Shown one piece after another: positions 7,385 through 14,272 of a DNA stretch of 23,973 nt. This stretch comes from Oscillospiraceae bacterium. GTDB lineage: Bacteria > Bacillota > Clostridia > Oscillospirales > Acutalibacteraceae. Numbering within the stretch: the stretch's first letter is position 1; each line of letters starts with the position of its first letter. The stretch is taken from positions 1 to 23,973 of the forward strand of contig JAQXMV010000029.1 of assembly GCA_029013165.1 (NCBI GenBank), given 5' to 3'. Under the pieces are notes generated by a model. That model was not told the origin of the DNA and ran no database searches. It saw nothing but the letters and a program-made list of their open reading frames with translations. The position numbers and the translations under genes are program-made.

Positions 7385-7424
7385 ACCCAAGTATAGTTTT
7401 CGCTGTACTTGGGTTTTATGTTTT
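7385..7424 (+). terminator. Riboswitch-controlled terminator
   Basis: The stem ACCCAAGTA (7385-7393) with TACTTGGGT (7406-7414) is followed by TTTATGTTTT. It lies between the Mn2+ aptamer and mntP, so it acts as the expression platform and not as the end of a gene. Confidence 0.85.
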
Positions 7425-7444
7425 ACAAATAGGAGGAATATATT

Positions 7445-8029
7445 ATGAACTTAGGAATTTCATTTTTTGTCACAAGTATTATGCTTGGAACCGGATTGGC
7501 TATGGATGCCTTTTCAGTATCGCTTGCGAATGGTCTGAATGAGCCTACCATGAAAAAGAGCAGAATGTTCGGTGTGGCAGGAATATTCTCAGGATTTCAG
7601 TTTGCGATGCCAATGATTGGTTGGATATGTGTTTCTACAGTGGCACGATTGTTTGGGGCATTTGAAAAGTTCATTCCTTGGGTTGCACTTATTTTGTTAG
7701 GTTATATTGGTGGAAAAATGCTCTATGAAGGAATTAAGTGTAAAGAAGCTGAAGAAGAAAAACCAATAGTAGGATTGAAAGGATTATTAGTTCAAGGTGT
7801 TGCAACTTCTATAGATGCGCTTTCTGTTGGTTTTACCATTTCAAACTATAATTTACTCGAAGCAACACTTGCATGTCTAGTGATTGGCGTTGTTACATTT
7901 TTTATTTGTTATGTAGGACTTGGAATAGGTAAGAAAGCTGGAACAAAACTCGCAGGAAAAGCAGGTATTTTAGGAGGGGTTATTCTTATCTTTATTGGTT
8001 TAGAAATTTTTATAACAAGTTTTATATAA
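7445..8029 (+). CDS. mntP: Manganese efflux pump MntP
   Basis: A 194-residue integral membrane protein with six hydrophobic segments in two similar halves. Each half has the family's acidic signature in a helix: GLAMDAFSVSLANGL near residues 18-32 and VATSIDALSVGF near residues 119-130. These Asp residues form the Mn2+ path in MntP (DUF204). The pump exports excess Mn2+ from the cytoplasm. The start follows AGGAGG at 7431-7436. The upstream manganese riboswitch independently supports the assignment and predicts that Mn2+ turns the gene on. AT-rich codons set the operon apart from the GC-richer genes after 10 kb, which suggests a different origin. Confidence 0.96.
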   Translation: MNLGISFFVTSIMLGTGLAMDAFSVSLANGLNEPTMKKSRMFGVAGIFSGFQFAMPMIGWICVSTVARLFGAFEKFIPWVALILLGYIGGKMLYEGIKCKEAEEEKPIVGLKGLLVQGVATSIDALSVGFTISNYNLLEATLACLVIGVVTFFICYVGLGIGKKAGTKLAGKAGILGGVILIFIGLEIFITSFI

Positions 8030-8046
8030 AATAAGGTGGTAAAATA

Positions 8047-8412
8047 ATGGATTTGAAAGCAAGAGCAAAGAAATTGAAAACAGATGTACCTGCTTTGTTT
8101 TTAGCATTAAAGGATAAGGATACACCGATACTTGCAAAATTATTTGCTGGGATAACAGTAGTGTATGCGTTGTCACCAGTTGATTTGGTTCCTGATTTTA
8201 TACCTGTTCTTGGATATTTGGATGATATAATTCTGTTACCAATGCTGGTAGCATTAACAATTAAATTTATTCCAAAGGATGTGCTTGAAAGAAATCGTAA
8301 TCAAGCAGAAGGTATGTGGAGGGATGGCAAACCTAAGAAGTGGTATTATGCTATTCCTATTGTGCTGATATGGATTTTGATAATTGTTTTGATATTAAAG
8401 GCGATTATATAA
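8047..8412 (+). CDS. YkvA / DUF1232 small membrane protein
   Basis: A 121-residue protein with the DUF1232 core LAGITVVYALSPVDLVPDFI followed by PVLGYLDDIILLPMLVALTIKFIP (residues about 36-80), then a polar stretch (KDVLERNRNQAEGMWRDGKPKKWYY) and one C-terminal membrane helix (IPIVLIWILIIVLILKAII). The molecular role of YkvA proteins is unknown. It starts 17 bases after mntP with its own AAGGTGG site and shares the riboswitch-controlled transcript, so a part in metal or envelope stress is plausible but inferred. Confidence 0.88.
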   Translation: MDLKARAKKLKTDVPALFLALKDKDTPILAKLFAGITVVYALSPVDLVPDFIPVLGYLDDIILLPMLVALTIKFIPKDVLERNRNQAEGMWRDGKPKKWYYAIPIVLIWILIIVLILKAII

Positions 8413-8454
8413 GTGAATTCGTAAGAGAAAAAGAGAAAACTGAGGTAAAATTGT

Positions 8455-8868
8455 ATGTGGTTTGTATTCGCATTACTGTCTGCAATATTTGCAGCACTCA
8501 CCTCTATACTGGCAAAGTTCGGCATAGATGGAGTAAACTCAAATCTTGCAACAGCTATTAGAACAGTCGTGGTAGTTGTCATGGCTTGGGGCATGGTCTT
8601 TTTGACAAATGCTCAAAATGGAATATCAGAGATTAGTAGAAAGAGCTGGATATTCTTGATTTTGTCAGGATTAGCAACGGGTGCTTCATGGTTGTGTTAC
8701 TATAAGGCTTTGCAAATTGGAGATGCATCAAAAGTTGTTCCGATTGATAAGTTAAGTGTAGTAATTACTTTAGTGCTGGCATTTGTGTTCTTACATGAGG
8801 AATTTACAATTAAATCATTAGTAGGATGTATATTGATTGGGTTAGGTACGTTGATAATGGTCTTGTAA
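8455..8868 (+). CDS. EamA-type small multidrug/metabolite transporter, single-domain
   Basis: A 137-residue membrane protein holding one EamA unit of five helices. It begins WFVFALLSAIFAALTSILAKFGI and has the conserved end-of-domain phrase VVPIDKLSVVITLVLAFVFLHE followed by a final helix with GTLIMVL. Most EamA/DMT carriers have two such units in about 300 residues; single-unit forms such as this must dimerise to work. The substrate is unknown. It is the last gene of the mntP operon, 42 bases after the YkvA gene and 51 bases before a strong terminator, with a GAGGT ribosome site. Confidence 0.87.
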   Translation: MWFVFALLSAIFAALTSILAKFGIDGVNSNLATAIRTVVVVVMAWGMVFLTNAQNGISEISRKSWIFLILSGLATGASWLCYYKALQIGDASKVVPIDKLSVVITLVLAFVFLHEEFTIKSLVGCILIGLGTLIMVL

Positions 8869-8919
8869 TTTATATAGAATCGAAAATTTCAGTTTGTCGG
8901 AGTGACGGTATATAATCAA

Positions 8920-8952
8920 AGACCGCTTACATCGTGTAGGCGGTCTCTTTTT
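8920..8952 (+). terminator. Terminator of the mntP operon
   Basis: An 11-bp stem, 8920-8930 with 8936-8946 (one G-U pair), is followed by CTTTTTG. Confidence 0.9.
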
Positions 8953-8956
8953 GTAT

Positions 8957-9136
8957 TCAGATATATTTGATTTTGAGCTTTCTTTTCTTGGCTGAAATTA
9001 TCTTGCAGAGAACATCGCGAGCCCCATCGGTGTATCTGCCTTGTGCTATCAGGCTGTTCTTCAAACGGATAAGTGATTGCAACACTCTCCTGTATTCGTC
9101 ATCGGAAAGATATAAATGATATTTCGGTTCTTTCAA
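8957..9136 (-). CDS. Small conserved protein of a type often linked to mobile elements
   Basis: A 59-residue basic protein, starting KEPKYHLYLSDDEYRRVL and continuing through a predicted helix (SLIRLKNSLIAQGRYTDG) to the Lys-rich end AKKRKLKIKYI. I recognise this layout from short uncharacterised proteins that recur, often in several copies, near recombinase or mobilisation genes in Clostridia; the function is unknown. The start chosen is TTG 9136-9134, seven bases after a perfect AGGAGGT (minus strand 9150-9144). A GTG at 9145 would lie inside that Shine-Dalgarno. It reads convergently with the mntP operon, with only 10 bases between its stop and the operon terminator stem. Confidence 0.7.
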   Translation of the reverse strand: MKEPKYHLYLSDDEYRRVLQSLIRLKNSLIAQGRYTDGARDVLCKIISAKKRKLKIKYI

Positions 9137-9251
9137 AACAACCACCTCCTGTTTTCACAATTATATAATAGGAAAGGACATAGAGGTAGTGTGCGGTTGT
9201 CGCTTGACCACCCCTAAATGAACGAATTAACAGGGTAACAACCGCCTTGTT

Positions 9252-9423
9252 CATTAGCAAGAATTTTGCTCATTTTTTTGTCCCATTAGCACAGAGGGCA
9301 TTTTCATTAGCAAAATGGCGAAGATCCTGCTAATTCTTATTAGCTGGGTTTTTCTTGCGGTACTTCTGAGCATCTCCCAAAATATAGTCGGATTTTATTA
9401 GCTGAGAGGGCTCCAGCTAATAA
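9252..9423 (+). repeat. TTAGC-word cluster containing the right copy of the 57-bp repeat
   Basis: CATTAGC or TATTAGC occurs at 9252, 9284, 9305, 9338 and 9396, and its reverse complement at 9329 and 9416. Bases 9324-9381 repeat 3118-3175. The spacing is irregular, so these are not typical replication iterons. No gene was recognised in 9146-9460. An inverted GCGGTTGT/ACAACCGC pair also lies near 9194 and 9238. Confidence 0.5.
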
Positions 9424-9461
9424 AAAAAGTGCGATTTCCTAAATTTGTGGAGTGCTCCGGA

Positions 9462-9506
9462 AAAATGAAAAAAGCCGCGAAACCTTATGGCATAAGGCTT
9501 CACGGC
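9462..9506 (-). terminator. Terminator of tRNA-Arg
   Basis: A long minus-strand stem, 9506-9492 with 9488-9474 (a few mismatches), is followed by TTTTTTCATTTTT. It begins 11 bases after the tRNA CCA end. Confidence 0.9.
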
Positions 9507-9516
9507 AGTTTTGAAA

Positions 9517-9591
9517 TGGCACCCCCTGCGGGAATCGAACCCACAACTAACCCTTAGGAGGGGTTTATTATATCCATTTAACTAAGGAGGC
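9517..9591 (-). tRNA. tRNA-Arg (anticodon CCU)
   Basis: The minus strand folds as a full cloverleaf: acceptor GCCTCCT with AGGGGGT plus G73 and an encoded CCA, anticodon stem AACCC/GGGTT around loop CTCCTAA (anticodon CCT, reading AGG), and T-arm GTGGG/CCCGC around TTCGATT. It is followed by a terminator. The half from the 5' end to the anticodon loop, plus its leader, is repeated upstream in a tandem array. Confidence 0.95.
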
Positions 9592-9773
9592 ATTTGGTAC
9601 TGTATTAACATGATAACAATCGCTTTTCTTAAAAAAGCGGTAGTTGCAACGAATTCTTAGGAGGGGTTTATTATATCCATTTAACTAAGGAGGCATTTGG
9701 TACTGTATTAACATGATAACAATCGCTTTTCTTGAAAAAGCGGTAGTTGCAACGAATTCTTAGGAGGGGTTTA
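9554..9773 (-). repeat. 103-bp tandem repeat of the tRNA-Arg 5' half plus leader
   Basis: Bases 9554-9656 and 9657-9759 are two 103-bp units that differ at one place (CTTAAAAAAG against CTTGAAAAAG). A third, 14-base partial copy TTAGGAGGGGTTTA follows at 9760-9773. Each unit holds tRNA nucleotides 1-38, ending just past the anticodon, and 65 bases of upstream leader with a CGCTTTT/AAAAGCG hairpin. Only the first unit continues into a 3' half. The 14-base word looks like the core of an integrase attachment site in the anticodon arm. Confidence 0.9.
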
Positions 9774-10088
9774 CTATTACGATCGAAGCGAGTAACAAGG
9801 TTCTGACGCAAAGCGTCAGGTTCTTATCACGAGCAACGCAAGTCGCATTTTCCTGGCGCGACAGCGCCAGTCCTGTCCGGAACGGCCATGCTCCAACTGC
9901 CGCCCGATGATTTTAACACTTTACGGCGACAATGTCAAGAGCCGGGAATCGCACTTTTCTCATTCCCTTTTAATCTTCCGGATAAACGGGATCCACAATG
10001 AAGCCCAGACGAATCGCCAGCCGGAGCAAGAAATCCCTGACGGCGGCAAAGAAATTTATGAAAAATTCCATAAAAACCCTCTCAAGCG
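9774..10088. repeat. Gene-free stretch with two short perfect hairpins
   Basis: CTGACGC-AAA-GCGTCAG lies at 9803-9819 and CTGGCGC-GACA-GCGCCAG at 9853-9870, about 50 bases apart with similar flanks. They resemble REP-type palindromes. The rest, to the promoter at 10089, shows no credible gene; composition rises toward the GC-richer block on the right. Confidence 0.45.
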
Positions 10089-10097
10089 TGGTATAAT
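10089..10097 (+). promoter_or_regulatory. Extended -10 promoter of the alkyltransferase gene
   Basis: TGGTATAAT is an extended -10 element (TGN before TATAAT). No good -35 element is visible 17 bases upstream, as is usual for this promoter type. Confidence 0.6.
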
Positions 10098-10185
10098 AGA
10101 ATCGTAATGATATGGTAATTTTATCATTCTTTTGTTTTTCTGTCAACATGAAAACCGCAAACTCTGCTGCAAAGGAGAATATATC

Positions 10186-10497
10186 ATGAACACATTTGAT
10201 AAGATCTATTCGGTGGTGGTGCGCATCCCCGCCGGCAAAGTGGCCACCTACGGTCAGGTGGCGCTTCTGGCCGGGAATCCCCGGTGGTCACGGGTGGTCG
10301 GCTATGCTCTGCATGCCAACCCACGGTTCGGGGAGATTCCCTGTCATCGGGTTGTGAATAAAGACGGCCGCCTTGCTCCCGGTTTTGCTTTCGGCGGAGA
10401 AAATGCCCAACGAGACCTGCTAGAAAGCGAGGGAGTGGGTTTCACGGCCGACGGCACCGTGGATATGGCAAAACACCTGTGGAAGCCGGAGGGGTGA
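10186..10497 (+). CDS. MGMT-family protein (Ogt-like DNA-binding/active-site domain only)
   Basis: A 103-residue protein made of the C-terminal domain of O6-alkylguanine-DNA alkyltransferases. It has the helix-turn-helix region (IPAGKVATYGQVALLAGNP and RVVGYALHANP) and the acceptor-cysteine motif IPCHRVVNKDGRLA near residues 49-63. The cysteine means it could accept an alkyl group, unlike ATL proteins that carry PWHRV. The N-terminal domain of full-length Ogt/Ada is absent, as in the short YbaZ-like group. The start is ATG 10186, eight bases after AAAGGAG; an upstream in-frame ATG at 10132 lacks a ribosome site. It appears monocistronic. Confidence 0.92.
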   Translation: MNTFDKIYSVVVRIPAGKVATYGQVALLAGNPRWSRVVGYALHANPRFGEIPCHRVVNKDGRLAPGFAFGGENAQRDLLESEGVGFTADGTVDMAKHLWKPEG

Positions 10498-10534
10498 AAA
10501 ACCGGAGCGTATCGGCAGAAATGGATTTAGTTTG

Positions 10535-11035
10535 TCATTGATTAACAACATTATGATAAATCAATTCCGTTACCTCTTTCAGGCTTTGCTCTTTATTCAG
10601 CTTCGTTTCTGATATGATATCCAGATAGTCTTTTTCTCTCCACCAGCGCTTCATTTCAATTTCGCCGAAGCGATCATGATCGGGTTTTGTTTGGTGTCGG
10701 AGCAGAGTCTCCTCAAAAGGGATGTCATAGTAATAGGCAAAAATATTCTCTTCATATTCTTCAACGGCGGCTTCAAACAACTCTCGATAATCGTCTGTCG
10801 GCAAAATCCCCTCGAGTATCGTGATTTCCGAATGGCGTCTGCCATATCGCAACAATTGAATCATCAGGTCTTTCGACTGAATTGCACCTTGTACACCGCG
10901 CACATTTAACATCTCTAAACGAACCATATCGCTGGAAATCAACATCGTATTTGAGCCAAATTCTTCCTGCAGTTTTTTGGCAACTGTTGTTTTGCCGCTG
11001 CCGGAATTTCCTCGTATGATAATCAACTTTGCCAT
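10535..11035 (-). CDS. P-loop kinase (AAA_33 / zeta-toxin-like)
   Basis: A 166-residue nucleotide-binding protein with Walker A GNSGSGKTT at residues 9-17, a lid-type Arg-rich segment (LLRYGRR) and ILEGILPTDDYRELF, in the pattern of small-molecule or nucleotide kinases of the AAA_33 group. The substrate is unknown, and a zeta-toxin role is not supported because no antitoxin is visible. It lies 32 bases downstream of the DUF2441 gene on the same strand and is probably cotranscribed from the promoter at 11650-11677. Kinase-DUF2441 pairing suggests a shared nucleotide-related function, but this is inference. Confidence 0.8.
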   Translation of the reverse strand: MAKLIIIRGNSGSGKTTVAKKLQEEFGSNTMLISSDMVRLEMLNVRGVQGAIQSKDLMIQLLRYGRRHSEITILEGILPTDDYRELFEAAVEEYEENIFAYYYDIPFEETLLRHQTKPDHDRFGEIEMKRWWREKDYLDIISETKLNKEQSLKEVTELIYHNVVNQ

Positions 11036-11067
11036 AATTTCATCTCCGACTTTACTGTTTTCTTTGT

Positions 11068-11613
11068 TTATCTCAAATTTGCATTGATCTCCTTGACGAT
11101 TTCAGTTACCGTTATCTCACCGTCGACCAACATTTCTTTAACCGCTTCGGGATCATTTTCATCGAATTGATTACTCCAGTATAATTCAGCCAATTTTATA
11201 TTATTATCATTGTCTGTGGAACCTTTAAAGCATTTTGTTGCATCACCGATAAATACATTTCCTTGAATTCTCAGCTTTACAATACTGAAAGTTGGACGGC
11301 CAATTTCAGCAAAATAATCCCCCCACTGTTCTGCTTCCTCCAGCGTCTGCGAAACATACAGGCAACTCATACGCGAAGGAAATTGAGGATACTTTTCCTT
11401 TCTGACTTTTTCCAAAGCCAGTTCTCTTAGAGCAACCGATGTATGATGTTCCAACATTTCATTGTTATATTGATCCGGATTTGAATAGATAGCATTGACT
11501 AAATCTATTTTTTCCGTCACTCTTGTATAAACACCGCTGTGATTGTCTTCGTCAAAAACAATGGTCTGGCCTACTCTCATAGGTCTGTCCGTTACAACAT
11601 GATAGGCGTACAC
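11068..11613 (-). CDS. DUF2441 domain protein
   Basis: A 181-residue protein beginning YAYHVVTDRPMRVGQTIVFDEDNHSG, matching the start of DUF2441 proteins, and including the family-like stretches LALEKVRKEKYPQFPSRMSCLYVSQTLEEAEQWGDYF (residues about 72-108) and GNVFIGDATKCFKG. The function is unknown; the layout resembles ADP-ribosyltransferase-like folds described for related DUFs, which I cannot confirm. The start is GTG 11613-11611, behind a GGAGG site. The more upstream ATG at 11661 falls within the promoter core (-10 at 11650-11655), so it cannot be translated from that transcript. Confidence 0.78.
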   Translation of the reverse strand: MYAYHVVTDRPMRVGQTIVFDEDNHSGVYTRVTEKIDLVNAIYSNPDQYNNEMLEHHTSVALRELALEKVRKEKYPQFPSRMSCLYVSQTLEEAEQWGDYFAEIGRPTFSIVKLRIQGNVFIGDATKCFKGSTDNDNNIKLAELYWSNQFDENDPEAVKEMLVDGEITVTEIVKEINANLR

Positions 11614-11649
11614 CTTTTCCCCTCCGATTTTCCGTTGGTTGTCCCATTC

Positions 11650-11677
11650 ATTATACCACATTCTCCCACAATATCAA
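11650..11677 (-). promoter_or_regulatory. Promoter of the DUF2441-kinase pair
   Basis: On the minus strand TTGATA (11677-11672) and TATAAT (11655-11650) are 16 bases apart. Predicted transcription begins near 11643, which fixes the GTG at 11613 as the start codon. Confidence 0.75.
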
Positions 11678-11710
11678 TGGGTGCTGTGACGGCCGCGGCA
11701 CCGAAAAACA

Positions 11711-11739
11711 TTGACAAACAGACACTTTTATATTATGAT
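11711..11739 (+). promoter_or_regulatory. Promoter of the mrp gene
   Basis: TTGACA at 11711-11716 and TATGAT at 11734-11739 are 17 bases apart. It is arranged back to back with the DUF2441 promoter. Confidence 0.83.
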
Positions 11740-11782
11740 ATAAGGTATTGAAAAATATAATTTGTGAAAGGCAGTGTTACTC

Positions 11783-12595
11783 ATGAGTTCATGCTCAGGC
11801 AACTGTTCATCCTGTTCCTCATCCTCTGACTGCAAGGATAAGGACCTGCATCTCAAACAGAATGATTACAGCCATATTAAAAAGATTTATGCCGTTGTCA
11901 GCGGCAAGGGCGGCGTCGGTAAATCCTCCGTCACCTCCATGCTCGCCGCGGCCATGCAGCTCAAAGGTCAGCAGACCGCGATCCTTGACGCCGATGTCAC
12001 CGGCCCCTCGATCCCGAAAATGTTCGGCGTCAACGGCAACGCCGAAACCGACAATACGGTCATTTTCCCCAGAGAGACCAGCCTCGGCATACGCCTGATG
12101 TCCATCAATCTCCTGCTGCCGCAGCAGGACGCCCCCGTCGTCTGGAGAGGCCCTGTCATCAGCGGCGTGATCCAGCAGTTTTTCACCGATGTGGCCTGGG
12201 GCGATGTGGACTATATGTTTGTCGATATGCCGCCGGGAACCGGCGATGTGCCCCTGACGGTATTTCAGAGCCTGAAAGTGGACGGAATCATCGTGGTGAC
12301 CACACCCCAGGATCTGGTCGGTCTCATTGTCAGCAAGGCTATCCGCATGGCGGAAATGATGAAAATTCCCGTGGTCGGCCTGGTGGAAAACATGAGCTAT
12401 TTCACTTGCCCCGACTGCGGCAAACAGCACAGCATTTTCGGTCAGAGCAAGACCCAGGAAGTGGCAGACAAATTTGGTATTCCTCTCCTGGCCAAGCTGC
12501 CCATTGACCCCAAAACCCCGGAGCTTGCCGACAAGGGAGCCATCGAGCTGGCTGACACGGATCCGCTGCTGCCGGTGATTGAGAAACTCCTATAA
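11783..12595 (+). CDS. mrp: Mrp/NBP35-type iron-sulfur carrier ATPase
   Basis: A 270-residue P-loop ATPase that binds and transfers Fe-S clusters to apo-proteins. It has the deviant Walker A SGKGGVGKSS (residues about 41-50), the Mrp signature DADVTGPSIPKMFGV, VDMPPGTGD and a CPDCGKQ pair near residue 210 that bridges the cluster at the dimer interface. The N-terminus is Cys/Ser-rich, with cysteines in SSCSGNCSSC and a fourth shortly after, as in the N-terminal cluster-binding region of NBP35 and of many Clostridia homologues. The ATG at 11783 is preferred over GTG 11774 because it follows GAAAGGCAG at normal spacing. It stands alone behind its own promoter. Confidence 0.93.
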   Translation: MSSCSGNCSSCSSSSDCKDKDLHLKQNDYSHIKKIYAVVSGKGGVGKSSVTSMLAAAMQLKGQQTAILDADVTGPSIPKMFGVNGNAETDNTVIFPRETSLGIRLMSINLLLPQQDAPVVWRGPVISGVIQQFFTDVAWGDVDYMFVDMPPGTGDVPLTVFQSLKVDGIIVVTTPQDLVGLIVSKAIRMAEMMKIPVVGLVENMSYFTCPDCGKQHSIFGQSKTQEVADKFGIPLLAKLPIDPKTPELADKGAIELADTDPLLPVIEKLL

Positions 12596-12682
12596 GGAAT
12601 CACTGAACAAATCACAGCATACACTTTGATGCACAGTTTGCTTGCAGATTGATTCAGAGCCTCCTGAATCCGTCACATTTTG

Positions 12683-12711
12683 TTTACAGGAAATCAAAAT
12701 CACCGTATAAT
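12683..12711 (+). promoter_or_regulatory. Promoter of the membrane-anchored protein gene
   Basis: TTTACA at 12683-12688 and TATAAT at 12706-12711 are 17 bases apart, leaving a leader of about 118 bases. A weaker TTGATT...TAACAT pair lies further down. Confidence 0.7.
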
Positions 12712-12835
12712 TACCGTTACACATTTTTTACACGGATGCACTTGATTTTACGGCCGATTTTTTGTAACATTAAGATGGTAATAAAATCAGGAAATATAGA
12801 AAGCAGCAGCTTTAGATGAAGGAGTTTTTAAACAC

Positions 12836-13891
12836 ATGAAAAAGATTATTAAAAGAATATTTCTCTGTCTGCTGGTTATCATTCTGGTGGCCGTGGGTGC
12901 CGGCGCCTATGTGATTTTTCATGATCCCGACAAAGGCGACACGAAGAACAAGCCCTATATCACCGATGCCATGGGCTCCACCTATCTCGCCGTAGTGGAC
13001 GACAAGGGCATCACCTATGCCGTTGTCACCGACGCCGACGGAAACCGCTATGCCGCGAAATATGACGGCTCAACAGTCGGCGAAACCATCGGTCAGATCA
13101 ACGACCAGGTGGCCAAAGACGATCTGCCCACCAACTACACCGGTCCCAACATCAATGTGACCGTCAACACCAATAATTACACCGGTACGCCCTCCACGAC
13201 CCTGCCCACCACATCTTCACAGGGTTCTTCCTCCCAGGCTCCCTCGGCCTCCGGCGAGAAAACCACCAACCAGAAGCCTGACACCTCCAACACGGCTCCC
13301 TCAAATCAGAAGGATCCCTATGCGCTGGAGCCTTACCGCATTGAAAAATACATGAATATTTTCAAGGGCGGCACCTTCCTCATGGAGATCACCACCAACG
13401 ATCCGGATATGGGCGACACGCCGATCACCATGGCCGTCAAGAACGGCAACATGTATATTGATGTCACCATCGAAGGCATGAAATGCCGACTGATCTACAA
13501 CAAGAGCAAGGACACCACCTATATGGTCCTCGACGACATCAAGAAATACTGCAAAATCCCCAGCAGCATGATGGGCGAAGATATGGACATCAGCAAAATG
13601 ATGGAGGATTTCAGCAAAGCCAACACCGATGTCGGTGAAATCAGCGTTTCCGAGGTCAATCTCAACGGACAGAAACTGATTCTGGAAAGCTACAACAATC
13701 CCGAAGACGGCTCCACGGTCAACTATTATTTCGACGGCGACACCCTCGTCAGAATGGATCAGATCAACCGTGACGGTTCCGTGGACACCCAGTATTATTC
13801 CAAGTTCACCACTGATGTTCCGGATTCTTATTTTGAGATCCCCAGCGGATACGGATATATCAATCTGAGTCTCCTTGAGTCTTTTATGTAA
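12836..13891 (+). CDS. Membrane-anchored extracellular protein with Ser/Thr-rich linker
   Basis: A 351-residue protein that I do not recognise by name. Residues 1-6 are basic and 7-28 form one membrane helix with no lipobox, so it is most likely anchored by its N-terminus with the rest outside. Residues 47-78 repeat a short beta-hairpin-like phrase (Y-x-A-V-V-x-D-x-x-G). Residues about 115-160 are a Ser/Thr/Pro/Gln linker. The C-terminal domain (about 165-351) has regularly spaced strands such as GTFLMEITTN, NGNMYIDVTIEGMKCRLIYN and TVNYYFDGDTLVRMDQ, which suggest a LolA/LppX-like open barrel that could bind a lipid or peptide; this fold guess is low-confidence. The start follows GAAGGAG. A terminator follows at 13962. 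Confidence 0.75.
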   Translation: MKKIIKRIFLCLLVIILVAVGAGAYVIFHDPDKGDTKNKPYITDAMGSTYLAVVDDKGITYAVVTDADGNRYAAKYDGSTVGETIGQINDQVAKDDLPTNYTGPNINVTVNTNNYTGTPSTTLPTTSSQGSSSQAPSASGEKTTNQKPDTSNTAPSNQKDPYALEPYRIEKYMNIFKGGTFLMEITTNDPDMGDTPITMAVKNGNMYIDVTIEGMKCRLIYNKSKDTTYMVLDDIKKYCKIPSSMMGEDMDISKMMEDFSKANTDVGEISVSEVNLNGQKLILESYNNPEDGSTVNYYFDGDTLVRMDQINRDGSVDTQYYSKFTTDVPDSYFEIPSGYGYINLSLLESFM

Positions 13892-13961
13892 GAGAGAATC
13901 CCGGACGCATTAATATGATGAACGCCCTCGCCGATTACTGCGGCAACATAGAGAGTAAATC

Positions 13962-13997
13962 AAAACCACCGGTAGAACCGCGGTGGTTTTCTCTGCC
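13962..13997 (+). terminator. Terminator-type hairpin after the membrane-anchored protein
   Basis: The stem AAAACCACCG (13962-13971) with CGGTGGTTTT (13981-13990) is perfect; the T-tract is short (TTTTCTCT). Confidence 0.8.
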
Positions 13998-14272
13998 CCT
14001 TCAAGGGGCTATTACTGGCGAAACCCCTAAAAGGGGGTGCTGAATTTTATCATAGCACTATTACACGCACTGCTATCCGTAATACGGGTTAAACTGACGA
14101 TACTATTTTAATGATCTATTAATTTAGGTTTTTATTACTATGATAATGTCAAGTTTTATCTTTTAGCTTAAACGCTTTCATTATCCCAAAATAAATCAAA
14201 GTGTTTTATTGCCCCCCAGTTCAACTGGGGGGTTGTAATTAAGCTAAAGAACCAAAGCGATTTATTCATATT
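13998..14272. other. Gene-free stretch with several hairpins
   Basis: Small stems occur at CCCCT-TCA-AGGGG and CCCCT-AAA-AGGGG (about 13998-14038). A perfect 10-bp palindromic arm pair (14212-14221 with 14223-14232) sits inside a wider inverted pair TTTAGCTTA/TAAGCTAAA (14163-14171 and 14240-14248). The inner hairpin may end the minus-strand operon that stops at 14273, although no T-run follows it on that strand. Confidence 0.45.

Noticed and set aside
9252..9402. TTAGC words as replication iterons
   Set aside because: Irregular spacing (32, 21, 33 and 58 bases), no Rep gene and no DnaA-box cluster nearby.
9803..9870. Two spaced hairpins as a possible CRISPR array
   Set aside because: Only two units with different sequences and no direct repeat-spacer pattern; no cas genes.
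9907..10107. A 66-residue frame before the alkyltransferase gene
   Set aside because: No Shine-Dalgarno, no motif, and it runs through the extended -10 promoter.
10535..11613. Kinase plus DUF2441 as a zeta/epsilon toxin-antitoxin pair
   Set aside because: The second gene is about 180 residues and unlike epsilon antitoxins; the kinase has general AAA_33 features only.
11819..12430. A 203-residue minus-strand frame opposite mrp
   Set aside because: His/Asp-rich shadow of a conserved gene; no ribosome site or motif.
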